This document shows, in pieces, positions 1 through 9,030 of a DNA stretch of 64,000 nt (position 1 is its first letter; each line of letters opens with the position of its first letter). A program made the translations under genes and the position numbers. The notes beneath the pieces were generated by a model. The model worked only from the letters and a program-made list of their open reading frames with translations. It did no database searches and had not been told where the DNA came from. Source of the stretch: Streptomyces fulvorobeus (GTDB lineage Bacteria > Actinomycetota > Actinomycetes > Streptomycetales > Streptomycetaceae); NCBI RefSeq assembly GCF_013167895.1, contig NZ_BLWC01000001.1, forward strand, positions 1,798,001-1,862,000, given 5' to 3'.

Positions 1-1281
1 CGGCCAGTGCGGCGACCTCGCCCTTGGCCTCGACCGTGATCTTCCGCGACAGGTCACCGCGCGCGACGGCGTTGGCCACCTCGGCGATGGAGCGCACCTG
101 GCCCGTCAGGTTGGAGGCCATCACGTTGACGTTGTCCGTGAGGTCCTTCCAGGTCCCGGACGCGCCCCGCACGGTCGCCTGACCGCCCAGGTTGCCCTCG
201 GTGCCCACCTCGCGGGCGACGCGCGTCACCTCGTCGGCGAACCCCGACAGCTGGTCGACCATCGTGTTGATGGTCTCCTTCAGCTCCAGGATCTCGCCGC
301 GCGCGTCGACCCGGATCTTCTGGGTGAGGTCTCCCTGGGCGACGGCCGTCGTGACCTCGGCGATGGAGCGCACCTGGGCGGTCAGGTTGTCGCCCATGAC
401 GTTGACCGACTCGGTGAGGTCCTTCCAGGTGCCGGAGACGCCCTTGACGTCCGCCTGCCCGCCGAGGCGGCCTTCCGTGCCGACCTCGCGGGCGACGCGG
501 GTCACCTCGTCGGCGAAGGCGGACAACTGGTCGACCATCGTGTTGATGGTCTCCTTCAGCTGCAGGATCTCGCCGCGCGCGTCGACGTCGATCTTCTGCG
601 ACAGGTCACCCTGGGCGACCGCCGTCGCGACCTGCGCGATTGAGCGCACCTGGGCGGTCAGGTTGCCCGCCATGAAGTTCACGGAGTCGGTCAGGTCACG
701 CCAGGTACCGGAGACTCCCTTGACGTCCGCCTGGCCACCGAGACGGCCGTCGGTGCCCACCTCCCGGGCGACGCGGGTCACCTCGTCGGCGAAGGCGGAC
801 AGCTGGTCGACCATCGTGTTGATGGTGTTCTTCAGCTCCAGGATCTCGCCCCGCGCGTCGACGTCGATCTTCTGCGACAGGTCGCCGAGGGCCACAGCGG
901 TGGCCACGTGCGCGATGTCGCGCACCTGGGTCGTCAGATTGCCCGCCATCGCGTTCACGGAGTCGGTCAGATCCGCCCAGGTGCCCGATACGCCGGGAAC
1001 CTCCGCCTGGCCGCCGAGCGTCCCCTCGGTGCCTACCTCGCGTGCGACCCGGGTCACCTCGGAGGTGAACAGCGACAGCTGATCGACCATGCCGTTGAAC
1101 ACGGTGGCGATCTCACCGAGCAGGCCGTCCGCCGCGTCGGGCAGGCGCGTACCGAAGTCCCCGTCGCGCACCGCGGTCAGCCCGTCCAGCAGCTGCCGCA
1201 GCTCCGGCTCCCCCACCTTGCCGGTTCCCCGCGACCGTGTCCGCTGCACCGGACGCGAGCTCTCGACCGTCGTCTCAGCCA
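1..1281 (-). CDS. HAMP-array sensor histidine kinase, N-terminal part (runs off left edge)
   Basis: The gene starts at ATG 1281 and is cut by the window edge after 427 codons. After a short N-terminus it is a string of near-identical HAMP units of about 92 residues. Each contains a form of [20 protein letters not shown] followed by [11 protein letters not shown] and GDLSQKI. At least four full units are visible. The family is the large soluble Streptomyces hybrid kinase with tandem HAMP domains, then GAF, HisKA, HATPase and receiver domains; those later domains would lie outside the window. No membrane segment is seen before the array, so a cytoplasmic signal converter is likely. The complementary strand also has a long open frame here, which is only a shadow of the repeats. 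The input signal cannot be told from this part. Confidence 0.9.
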
Positions 1282-1420
1282 TGACCAATCCTCGTTGCGT
1301 TCCGGGCACCCGGCCGACCAGAAAAACAGGACAACTCCACGGTCCACAGCTGGACCGGCCCCTCCGTGCCTCACGACGGCGACCAGAGATCATTGCCGTG
1401 CGACAAAATTCTGAGGAAGC

Positions 1421-2398
1421 CTATCCCGACGCCTGGGGAAGCGGTACCGAGTCCCCCTCAGGCCGGCCGGACACCCGCACGGCGCGGTCGAGGTAGAAGC
1501 GGATGGTGGTCCCGCTCACGCCGGTGTGCGTACGCACGAGGTCGCTGAGGCAGTTGACCAGCAGCAGGCCGCGGCCGCCCGGCCGGCCCGGCGGGGGGAG
1601 GTGACGGCCCGCGAGCGGGTCCGTCAGGTGCCCGCGGTCGCGTACCTCACACACGACCTGGTCGCCCTCGGCCCAGATGCGCAGGGTTCCGGTGCCGCCG
1701 CCGTGGAGGACGCTGTTGGTGGTGAGTTCGGCCACAGCCAGAGCGAGGTCGTCGAGACGGGCCGTGGGCAGTCCCAGAGCAGCGGCCCGGCGCCAGGCGA
1801 ACGTACGGACTTCGGGCAGCGCGCGGCCGTCGAAGGCGAAGGCGGACGCGCCCTGCGGTGGACGGGGCAGCGGCTGGTTGCAGGCGGCTGCCGTACGGTC
1901 GGGGTCGTAGGCGGTGCTGGGGCGCTCGATCGCGTCCTCGATGATTACCGGGTGGGTGGCGTGGGCGTCCGCGAGGACCCGCTCGTCGAGCCGGGCGGTG
2001 TCGTACGGGCACAGGATGGTGATCGGCCGGCCCGTGAAGGCGTGGTTGATCAGCGCCTCGTGCTGGACGCAGGCGGGGTACTCGGCCTGGCTGCGGCCCG
2101 GCCAGACCGGCTCGCCGATGATCCGCACGCGCGCGCCGGGGTGGGCGTCGGCGAAGGCGCGCAGTACGCGGGGGATGATCCGCCCGGGGTTGCGTCCGGC
2201 CTCCGCCATGTCGATCAGGCTGGTCTTCTCGGCCCGGTCGCCGAGTGCGGAGGTCAGCAGGTCGAGGCGTCGCCGGGGGACGGCGACCGCCACGGGCTCC
2301 CCCGCGGCCAGTCCATCGGCGATGAACGGGATCGTGCCGGCCAGATACGTGTCGTCGTCCCGGTAGAACAGGGCGGGATGCCCGAACGGCTCGCTCAT
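1421..2398 (-). CDS. MEDS-domain/ATP-binding anti-sigma-type regulator
   Basis: A 325-residue protein starting with MSEPFGHPALFYRDDD. Residues about 8-165 fit the MEDS (DcmR-like sensory) domain, and residues about 195-315 a HATPase_c domain of the RsbW/SpoIIAB type. N-box-like LAVAELTTNSVLHGG and the G-rich GRPGGRGLLLVNCLSD are visible. Such proteins in Streptomyces act as stand-alone ATP-binding regulators, usually anti-sigma or anti-anti-sigma partner-switch kinases. It lies about 140 bp beyond the start of the HAMP kinase on the same strand, so the two may share signalling. No histidine phosphorylation box is present, which argues against a classical sensor kinase. The target sigma factor is not in the window. 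Confidence 0.8.
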   Translation of the reverse strand: MSEPFGHPALFYRDDDTYLAGTIPFIADGLAAGEPVAVAVPRRRLDLLTSALGDRAEKTSLIDMAEAGRNPGRIIPRVLRAFADAHPGARVRIIGEPVWPGRSQAEYPACVQHEALINHAFTGRPITILCPYDTARLDERVLADAHATHPVIIEDAIERPSTAYDPDRTAAACNQPLPRPPQGASAFAFDGRALPEVRTFAWRRAAALGLPTARLDDLALAVAELTTNSVLHGGGTGTLRIWAEGDQVVCEVRDRGHLTDPLAGRHLPPPGRPGGRGLLLVNCLSDLVRTHTGVSGTTIRFYLDRAVRVSGRPEGDSVPLPQASG

Positions 2399-2615
2399 CG
2401 GACTCCCCCGGACAATCCCTCGACGTGGTCACACGCGCCCTATTGTCACTCATGCCTCCCCCGCGGAAGGGCCGGTCGAACCCCCGGACCCCGGAGCTCT
2501 CACGCGACACGCCCTCGGGTGCGCCGTGGGCCGCGGCGCACTCGGCCGGCGATCCGCGCATGCGCTCGGTCCGCGAGGGCAGACGGCAAGGCACACCTCG
2601 ACCAAGGAGCCCTCC

Positions 2616-2858
2616 ATGATGGTTGTCGGAATTGTCGCCGTATGCATCGTTCTCGCCGTCCTCGCCTTCCTCGTCCCCCGCTTGTCCCGCCACCCCGAAC
2701 GCGGCACCCAGCGAACCCTGGGAGCCGGGTCACGCGCCGGCGGCAAGGCGCCCGGTGTCCTGGGCCGGCTCTTCAGCAAGCCCTTCCGCAGCAGCTCCAA
2801 GGCCGTGGGCCGCAGCGGCTCCGCCGGGCGACGAGCCCGTGGCCGTATGCCCTTCTAG
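2616..2858 (+). CDS. Small single-pass membrane protein, basic tail
   Basis: An 80-residue protein preceded by AAGGAG at 2603-2608, with a double ATG (2616 or 2619). Residues about 3-21 form one hydrophobic helix (MVVGIVAVCIVLAVLAFLV). The rest is rich in Arg, Lys, Ser and Gly and probably stays in the cytoplasm. It resembles short conserved actinobacterial membrane proteins of unknown function. It is divergent from the MEDS regulator and followed 92 bp later by the phosphopantetheinyl transferase. The good ribosome site and third-position GC support a real gene; no function can be given. Confidence 0.7.
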   Translation: MMVVGIVAVCIVLAVLAFLVPRLSRHPERGTQRTLGAGSRAGGKAPGVLGRLFSKPFRSSSKAVGRSGSAGRRARGRMPF

Positions 2859-2950
2859 GACCTCGTCCCCGGACTCCGCGTGCGCCCCTGCCCCTGATTC
2901 CGACGCCCGTCCGACAGGACTCCCCTCCGGCCGGCCCGATATCTGGGAGC

Positions 2951-3667
2951 ATGACCGTCATGGGGACGGCAGGGACTTTCCGCGGGCACACCGGAGCGTC
3001 CTACGGGGGTGAGGTGCGGGTATGGGCCCTGCCCACCCCGGAGGCGGCCTCGGCGCCCGTACTGGACCTGACGACGCTCGACGGGACGGAACGCCGGCGC
3101 ATGGCCGCTTACGCCCGGGACAGCGACCGCCTCCTCTACGCCTTCGCCCACACCGCGCTCCGCACGGTCCTGTCCGCCCTGACCGGCGTAGCCCCCGGCG
3201 AACTCCGCTTCTCCCGAGCCGCCTGTCCGTGCTGTGACAAGCCTCACGGGCGGCCGGTACTCACTCCCGCGTCGCTGGAGTTCTCGCTGTCCCACAGTCG
3301 CGATCTGGTCCTGATCGGCGTCGCGCCGACCGCGATAGGCGTCGACACGGAGCCCGTGCCGGAGCCCGGAACGGTGGAGCAGATCTCGAAGATGCTGCAC
3401 CCGGCGGAACGTGACGAGGTCGAGGCGGCACCTCCCAGGGACAGGCCGGCGGTCTTCGCCCGGCTGTGGGCTCGCAAGGAGGCTTACCTCAAGGGCCTGG
3501 GTACCGGCCTTGGCCGCGACCTCGCGGCGGACGACGTCCGGGGCCCGGTCGTCGCGGGATGGCAGCTCACCGACCTCTCCGTGGCTCCCGGACAGGCGGC
3601 CGCCGTCGCCGTCAGCTCCCCGGTGCCGTGCGGGGTCAGCGTCCACCGCACCCTCCCGCCGAAGTGA
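2951..3667 (+). CDS. 4'-phosphopantetheinyl transferase (Sfp type)
   Basis: A 238-residue Sfp-type enzyme, which moves phosphopantetheine from CoA to the active-site serine of carrier proteins. Signature parts are visible: GVDTEPV in the place of the GxDxE magnesium motif (about residues 135-141), and WARKEAYLKGLGTGL in the place of WxxKEAxxK (about residues 172-186). The length is normal for the family. ATG 2951 is used; ATG 2960 is the alternative. The ACPs at 16461-16718, 19077-19322 and 29181-29438 are natural client candidates because no other such enzyme is seen in the window, but this link is an inference from closeness only. Confidence 0.9.
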   Translation: MTVMGTAGTFRGHTGASYGGEVRVWALPTPEAASAPVLDLTTLDGTERRRMAAYARDSDRLLYAFAHTALRTVLSALTGVAPGELRFSRAACPCCDKPHGRPVLTPASLEFSLSHSRDLVLIGVAPTAIGVDTEPVPEPGTVEQISKMLHPAERDEVEAAPPRDRPAVFARLWARKEAYLKGLGTGLGRDLAADDVRGPVVAGWQLTDLSVAPGQAAAVAVSSPVPCGVSVHRTLPPK

Positions 3668-3712
3668 TCCGGGCACCAGCAGCGTCTTCCCGGGCGGTAC
3701 CGTGCGGCGCGA

Positions 3713-4051
3713 TCACCAGGGGCCGGCCACCGAGCACCACACCTGCGGCAGTGCTCGCAGGTGGCCGAGCACCTCGGCCTGTTCGCTCTCTCCCCGCCCC
3801 CGGGCCGCCGCGCGCACGAGATGACGGCGGGCGGACTCCAGAAGGCGCAGGGCCCACCGGCCACGGCGCAGGCGCTGGGCGAGCCGGGCGAGCCGCAGCG
3901 CGCGTGCCGCCCGGCGAAGCTCCGGGCAGGTGCCAGGCGGGCCCGTGTCCAGGCGGGAGAGGAGCAGACGCAGATCGCACCAGAAGGTGCAGGAGCAGCG
4001 GGCCGGCCCGACGCTCGCCCTCCGCCGCGCCGCTCGTGACCCGGGGGCCAC
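3713..4051 (-). CDS. Hypothetical protein, Arg/Leu-rich helical
   Basis: An open frame of 112 codons with strong Streptomyces third-position bias, especially from about residue 25 on (segments such as DLRLLLSRLDTG, ELRRAARALRLARLAQ, WALRLLESARRHLVRAA). It looks like a mainly helical, basic protein. The start is uncertain: GTG 4051 is the formal one and has no clear ribosome site. It is convergent with the phosphopantetheinyl transferase and sits before the secreted protein gene on the other strand. I do not recognise the family. Coding bias is the only support. Confidence 0.45.
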   Translation of the reverse strand: MAPGSRAARRRASVGPARCSCTFWCDLRLLLSRLDTGPPGTCPELRRAARALRLARLAQRLRRGRWALRLLESARRHLVRAAARGRGESEQAEVLGHLRALPQVWCSVAGPW

Positions 4052-4169
4052 ATCAACGGGGGAACTTCAATACGCAATTCTCTCCATGCCGGGCAGAGGC
4101 GCGCCTTGGCATGGTTGCCCCGAAGGAAAAGGCCAAGACCGGTTGGCCGGATCAAGGAGGCAAAGCGCA

Positions 4170-4565
4170 GTGAACCGACTCGCATCAGTACTGGCCGCCA
4201 CCGCCCTGGCAGCGACCAGTGCACTGGCACTCTCGGGAACGGCCCAGGCTGCTTCAGCGCAGACAAGACCCACGGCAGACGCGGTACAGATCTCCGCCGA
4301 CTGCTACACCAGCGGTGGAAAGCTGTACTGCAGCAACCAGGCACACACGCCTATGTACGAGCACCGTAGCTTCTCGTCGCGCCAAGTCGACATGCTCGAA
4401 ACGCCCTGGAGCGTCTTCAACTGCTGGGGGCACGGAGACCGGCACTCCGGAGGCAACGACATCTGGTACTGGACCATGGGCGACCTCTTCGCGCGATGGG
4501 GAAACGTGCCCGCATCGGTCGTGTTCACGTCCCAGGACCCACCCGCCGGTATGGACCAGTGCTGA
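4170..4565 (+). CDS. Small secreted protein
   Basis: GTG start 4170 with a strong ribosome site AAGGAGG at 4154-4160. The 131-residue product opens with a Sec signal peptide: basic MNRLA, a hydrophobic run, and a probable cut after SGTAQAA near residue 28. The mature part of about 100 residues has four cysteines (in DCYTSGGKLYCSN, FNCWGHG and the C-terminal DQC), suggesting two disulfides. It ends with a segment rich in Trp and aromatic residues (GGNDIWYWTMGDLFARWG). This looks like a compact extracellular protein of the small SH3-like or enzyme-inhibitor kind, but no family motif is certain. It is monocistronic in appearance. Confidence 0.8.
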   Translation: MNRLASVLAATALAATSALALSGTAQAASAQTRPTADAVQISADCYTSGGKLYCSNQAHTPMYEHRSFSSRQVDMLETPWSVFNCWGHGDRHSGGNDIWYWTMGDLFARWGNVPASVVFTSQDPPAGMDQC

Positions 4566-4759
4566 CAGCCGCACCCGTGACGGCCGAGTGCCGGGCAACA
4601 TGCCTCTGAGTGTCCACCCATCCCCTTGAGGAACAGCGCTACTACCGCGGCGCCCGGCGGCGCCGGAGCGACCAGGACCCAGTGATCCACTCGCGGTGGC
4701 GCCGGACGAACGGTCCGGCCGGCCCGGTGCGCATACCCGCACGGTCGGCGGTGGCGCGG

Positions 4760-4862
4760 ACGGAGCCCTGCAAGGAACGCGGTCTGTGGCCGGTGTACAA
4801 CTTCAACCGCATCCACGTCGTCCCGCCGTGCAACATCACCGACGAGGAGGCCCGGTACAGGC
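4760..4862 (+). pseudogene. Possible C-terminal remnant of a class III aminotransferase
   Basis: Within the 425-bp stretch between the secreted protein and the hydrolase, one frame reads KERGLWPVYNFNRIHVVPPC followed by NITDEEARYRR. The NRIHVVPPC-T-DEEAR pattern is like the conserved C-terminal segment of PLP-dependent class III (ornithine/4-aminobutyrate type) aminotransferases. No upstream part of such an enzyme is found in any frame, so this would be a leftover of a deleted gene. The rest of 4566-4990 shows no other gene. The match is short, hence low confidence. Confidence 0.35.
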
Positions 4863-4990
4863 GGACACCCTCGGTACCGATCGCCTCAGCCCGCTTCGTC
4901 CGAGGGAGCTCACCGGACGAGCACGTCAGGGCTGTCACCTTGTCCGGGCAGGAGTCAGTGCGGCTGGTCACCGGTGCGGGCGGTCGGGGT

Positions 4991-5764
4991 TCAGTCGTCG
5001 GCGTGCACCGGGTGCATGCCGGGGAAGTGCGGGCCTGCCAGCGGGGCGTCGTTCTCGCGGCAGTACGCACGCCATGTCTGCCGCTGGGCGACTGCTTTGT
5101 CCGGGTCCCAGTCGTCTGTTCCGTGCCAGTGCGGTTGCCGCAGCTCGGCTGGGGTGTGCAGCACGTCTCCGACCAGCACCAGGCGCTCTTGTCCACTGTG
5201 CAGTACGGCCACTGCGGATCCGGGCGTGTGACCGGGAGCGGCCCGCAGACTCAGCCATGGAAAGAGTTCCGTTCCCGGTCCTTCCCACAGGTGCATCCGG
5301 TCGGTGAGCGGGGCCAGATGAGCGCGGATGGCGGGGTAGGTGCCGCCTTGCGTGTAGTGACGCCAGTCCTCGCCGTGGACGTGGTGCCGCGCGCGGGAGA
5401 AGTGGACGTCGCTTTTGACGGTGGCCCACCCGATGTGGTCGGCGTGGAGGTGGGTCAGGACGACGTCGGTGACATCTTCCGCGGCGACGCCGTGGCCACT
5501 GAGGGCGGCGGGCAGCAGGCCGTGGCGCGGCGCGGTGAAGGGAAAGAAGTCGGGGTCGGGTCCGGCGCCGACGTCGATCAGCACGATCCGTTCCTCGGGT
5601 CCCAGGACGAGGAATCCTCCGTAGGGGAACTCCAGCAGGCCGTCGGCGTTCAGGAGGTTCTCGCGCCGCAGTTCGTCAGGTGTGACATCGGCGAAAAGGT
5701 CAACGGGCTCCATGACGGCGTATCCGTCGATGAGCGGGTGGACGGCGAGTTGTCCCAGGCGCAT
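4991..5764 (-). CDS. Metallo-beta-lactamase-fold hydrolase
   Basis: A 257-residue MBL-fold enzyme. The zinc motif THLHADHIGW (H-x-H-x-D-H) is intact near residues 103-112. Further ligands appear in RAAPGHTPGS, LVGDVLH and the C-terminal GPHFPGMHPVH. This ligand pattern and size match the lactonase-like/quorum-quenching branch, although substrates in this branch vary widely. ATG 5764 is chosen because GGAAAGG lies 7 bp upstream; an upstream in-frame ATG at 5800 is possible. It is divergent from the glutamine-synthetase-like gene across about 200 bp. A role in hydrolysing a lactone or ester made nearby is possible but unproven. Confidence 0.85.
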   Translation of the reverse strand: MRLGQLAVHPLIDGYAVMEPVDLFADVTPDELRRENLLNADGLLEFPYGGFLVLGPEERIVLIDVGAGPDPDFFPFTAPRHGLLPAALSGHGVAAEDVTDVVLTHLHADHIGWATVKSDVHFSRARHHVHGEDWRHYTQGGTYPAIRAHLAPLTDRMHLWEGPGTELFPWLSLRAAPGHTPGSAVAVLHSGQERLVLVGDVLHTPAELRQPHWHGTDDWDPDKAVAQRQTWRAYCRENDAPLAGPHFPGMHPVHADD

Positions 5765-5965
5765 GCATGTGCCTTTCCAGCGGACGTGAGCTCTGACCAT
5801 GAGTGTTGTTCCCGGCGCGGCGGCTGTCCTTGGGAACTCCGCCGAGTGGCTACGCGGTTGCGCCTGCATGAAGGGCCGGAGCGCCGGATCAGATAAGTAC
5901 GGGGTTGAACACTACCCGAAAGGGGAACAAATCTCCTCAAATCTTCCAGAGCGGAGGAGTTTGGG

Positions 5966-7503
5966 ATGGCCCACTCCAGTTCCGGATCCGATGTGCGAGC
6001 GGAAGAGGCGGGGATCGGGCGTCGCGGCTTCGTCCGGGATCACGGCCTCGGCAGTGCTGAGCGCAGCGAAGCCGTTGATCAAGTGGTCGGTCGAGTACGT
6101 GAACTGGGTCTGCGCACGGTCCGCATGGTGGTCGTCGATCAGCACGGCGTTCCCCGGACCAAGTTCCTCTCCGCGCCGGCCGCTGAAGCTGCCTTGGTGC
6201 GGGGGCTGAACTTCTCCAGCGCCATCTACCAGCTGGACAGCGGCAACACCGTTTTCACCGGCGGGTTCGTCGCTGACGCCGATCTGGATATGCCTGAGAT
6301 GACCGGCTTCCCCGATGTCGTGGCCGTTCCGGACCCCAGCTCCTTCAGGGTCCTGCCCTGGGCCGACCGCACCGGGTGGATTCTGTGCGACACCTACTTC
6401 CCCTCCGGGCTGCCCAACCCGCTGTGTGGCCGGGGGCTGCTCCGCCGGCAGCTGGAGGTCCTTGGCCACGAGGGACTGCGGTACGTCGCGGGGCTGGAGG
6501 TGGAGTTCCTGGTCGTGCGGCGTGATGTCCAGCGCATCGCCCTGGACGACCTCGGCCACCCGCCGCCCGTGCCGGCGGTGTCCGCGTCGGCCCACGGTTA
6601 TCAGTTTCTGTCGGAGACGCGCCTGGACTCCGCGCACGCGGTCCTGGATCCGCTGCGAGACGCCCTGTGGGAGGTGGGGCTGGCGCCCAGGACCATGGAG
6701 GACGAGTGGGGCCCAGGGCAGTTCGAGTTCACGTTCAGCCCCATGGAGGGCTTGGCCGCCGCAGACGCGATGGTCCTCCTGCGCTCCACGGTCAAGCAGG
6801 TCTGCGCCCGGCACGGGTTCGTGGCGTCGTTCATGAGCGCCCCCACCTGCCGCACTCCTTCCCCTCCGGATGGCACCTGCACTGCTCCCTCACCACCCAT
6901 GAGGGAGCCAACGTCTTCGCCGACGAGCACCGCACCCCCTCGCGGAACGGCTTGCACTACATCGCTGGGCAGCTCCGCCACGCAGCGGCACTGACCGCGT
7001 TCGCCACTCCGACAGCCAATGGGTACGGGCGCTACCGCCCCTATTCCTTCGCGCCGTGGCGCATCGGCTGGTCGGTGGACAACCGCGGTTCTGCCATCCG
7101 CGTCGTCGGCGGGCCGGGAGACACCGGCACGCACGTGGAGAACCGGCTGGGTGAGCCCTGCGCGAACCCCTACCTGTACATGGCAGCCGACCTCGCCGCC
7201 GGCCGGGACGGTATGACCCGCGCCGTCCAGCCGCCGCCGGCGGAGACGTCCGACCCCTACGCGGGTGAGAGTCGGCTCCTGCCCCGCACTCTGGCCGAGG
7301 CCGTGAGCGCGCTGGAGGAGTCGGACTTCTACCGCGGCGAGTTCGGGGACCGGTTCGTCTCCTACTACGTGAAGATGCGCCGCTGCGAGATCGCCCGAAG
7401 GCAGGAGGCGATCCGGGCGGCCGGCGCAGGCGGCGAGGGCAGTGCCGGCGGCAAGGCCGCGGCAGAGGACTGGGAGATGAGAGAGTACTTCGAGTTCTTC
7501 TGA
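5966..7503 (+). CDS. Glutamine-synthetase-family ligase (one-base frameshift)
   Basis: An ATP-dependent amine:glutamate ligase of the GlnA fold, with GGAG upstream of ATG 5966. The beta-grasp N-domain (VRMVVVDQHGVPRTKFLS) and catalytic parts (VEFLVV, GPGQFEFTFSPMEG, GWHLHCSL, NGYGRYRPYSFAP, ENRLGEPCANPYLYMAA) are all present. The frame breaks at the C run 6840-6844: before it the protein reads VASFMSAP, after it HLPHSFPSGWHLHC in the -1 frame. Adding one C joins them into an unbroken protein of about 512 residues. The family includes glutamine synthetase, gamma-glutamylpolyamine synthetase and pathway ligases. The amidotransferase on the opposite strand next to it recalls PuuA/PuuD-like gamma-glutamyl chemistry. 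Function as a ligase is likely; the amine is unknown. Confidence 0.8.
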
Positions 7504-7529
7504 ACCCGGCCCGGCCCCGGAGCGGCGCT

Positions 7530-8216
7530 TCATCGCCCGGCCGCGATGCCCGACCAGAAACCACCGAACAGCTGTCGTGTCATGGCCCGCGAACGTTCGC
7601 CCTGCCGGTGCGCCTGAGCGGTCAGGGCTTCGACGTCGACCCCCTGCTCCTCCAGCGCGTCACGGTTCATCGCCACCCGGCGGTCGAGTTCCTCCGGGGT
7701 CACCTCCGGATGGAACTGCACCGCCAGGCAACGGCCGTGCGCGTATACCTGCGGTGCCACCGGGGTGCGGGCCAGCAGGGTGGCGCCCACGGGGACCGCC
7801 AGCAGATCGTCGTGCCAGTCCAGCCACGGCCCGGTCGGCAGCGTCGCGGAGTCCACACTGTCGACCTCCACCCAGCCGATCTCCGAGCTCGGGGCTTCCC
7901 GGGAGGGGGCTCCCAGCTCCTGGCTCAGGACCTGCGCCCCGTAGCAGATGGCGAGGACCGGGATCCCTCGCTCGATCGCGGCTCTGTAGACACGGCACTC
8001 CTGGGCTCGAGCCTCCTGCGTCGCCTCGTCCCGTACCGAGGACAGCGATCCCAGCGAGACCACCAGATCGGCCTCCTCCAGCAGCTCTTGGACCGGCCAG
8101 GGCTGGGAGCGCGCACGATGACACATGCGCACCTCGCCCAGCCCGTGCATGTCGAAGCACTCGGTCAGGTATCCGAGAGCGTCCAGTTCCTCATCAGCGA
8201 CGGTCAGGACCGGCAC
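7530..8216 (-). CDS. Class I glutamine amidotransferase
   Basis: A single-domain class I amidotransferase (GMP-synthase-like) of 228 residues. The catalytic Cys lies in the nucleophile elbow PVLAICYGAQ, and the His/Glu pair in QFHPEVTPEEL. There is no synthetase partner domain. Such proteins hydrolyse glutamine or gamma-glutamyl amides. The start is taken at GTG 8216, where GAGG sits 6 bp upstream and the conserved PVLTV strand begins at once; a longer start at GTG 8267 adds residues without family support. It faces the glutamine-synthetase-like gene tail to tail, 26 bp apart. With the ligase it could form a gamma-glutamylation/deglutamylation pair (inference). Confidence 0.85.
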   Translation of the reverse strand: MPVLTVADEELDALGYLTECFDMHGLGEVRMCHRARSQPWPVQELLEEADLVVSLGSLSSVRDEATQEARAQECRVYRAAIERGIPVLAICYGAQVLSQELGAPSREAPSSEIGWVEVDSVDSATLPTGPWLDWHDDLLAVPVGATLLARTPVAPQVYAHGRCLAVQFHPEVTPEELDRRVAMNRDALEEQGVDVEALTAQAHRQGERSRAMTRQLFGGFWSGIAAGR

Positions 8217-8466
8217 GGCACACCTCGCAGTCGGCGTTAGGGAACAGCGGGGGCTGGACGGGAGCACGTGCCTCCCGCGACCGGCGGCGGCACCGCGCAG
8301 GGCCGGGGGAGTCGAGTCGGCACAGCGCTGCCCCCGCCACTCATGTATACCCGCCGAGCGCCGGTTTCAATTCCGAGAATCACGAGGTCACGCGCTCGAG
8401 ACGCCACCTGCACGGAACGCAGTCGCGACCGGGGCTGCCGTGGGAGAAAGGCGGCCCCAGCGTGAC

Positions 8467-8502
8467 GTGGACGCCCGGCACCGAGTGGACGCCCGGCACC
8501 GA
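8467..8502. repeat. 18-bp perfect tandem duplication
   Basis: The 18-bp unit GTGGACGCCCGGCACCGA occurs twice in direct tandem (8467-8484 and 8485-8502). It is in non-coding sequence. It may be a simple slippage duplication or a pair of protein-binding sites. Confidence 0.9.
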
Positions 8503-8876
8503 TTCGAGTGGGCAGACCCGCGATCCTGCCGATCTGCTCAGGGCGGAAGAGCCGGACACGCCGAGTCCCCGGATCGCCTGGACGACGGCCCCACGGGGCC
8601 CGGTGACAGTGCGCCGCAGCGCGTTTCCCTGGTGCGGGCGTGAATTACACGCGGGCGCACTTCTTTGCTCACAGTCACCAACTATGCGCCCTGCGTGAAC
8701 AGATGGTGCGCGGGAAGTCGACAGGTAAGACCCCAATGATAGCGGCTTCGCCGAGGCGACTCCTGTCAAAACAGGGCGTACCGTCTACAAATGGGCAGAT
8801 ACCGGCTGCGCCCGGTGGCATCCCCTGCTAATCGCATGGCGGAGCTTCACAGTTCTGCGGGCCAGGCGCGGCTGGG

Positions 8877-8909
8877 GCACCAGGCCGCTGCCCCCCAGCG
8901 GCCTGGTGC
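8877..8909. promoter_or_regulatory. Strong 14-bp hairpin 120 bp before the aspartokinase
   Basis: GCACCAGGCCGCTG (8877-8890) is followed by a CCCCC loop and the exact inverse CAGCGGCCTGGTGC (8896-8909). This gives a perfect 14-bp stem with a 5-nt loop. It lies in the leader of aspartokinase/homoserine dehydrogenase, with no T tract after it. It could be an attenuator or a factor-dependent terminator. No regulatory leader peptide was identified. Confidence 0.7.
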
Positions 8910-9030
8910 GCCACCGCCGTCTCCTTTTCCTGGCCGCGCAACGAGTCACGTGCCCGGCCCTTTTCGCCCACGAGACCGCAGAACCGACGCGGTGATACGC
9001 ACGAACGACGTTTCCGGAGGAAATCGAGGC

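Larger units (their letters stand above)
8217..9030. other. Long non-coding interval upstream of the aspartokinase
   Basis: About 800 bp without a convincing gene. It separates the divergent amidotransferase and aspartokinase genes and must carry their promoters. The open frames in it lack a ribosome site and coding bias. It contains an 18-bp tandem repeat (8467-8502), a lower-GC stretch around 8640-8800 and a strong hairpin (8877-8909), listed separately. Confidence 0.6.

Noticed and set aside
192..1082. Long plus-strand open frame with internal repeats
   Set aside because: It is the complement of the HAMP array; the minus-strand translation gives perfect HAMP units and the plus one a Ser/Thr/Arg-rich string.
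1526..2950. Upstream extension of the phosphopantetheinyl transferase frame
   Set aside because: It runs antisense through the MEDS regulator and through the small membrane gene; the family sequence begins only at 2951.
8380..8769. A minus-strand gene in the aspartokinase leader region
   Set aside because: No ribosome site, poor third-position bias and it crosses the 18-bp tandem repeat.
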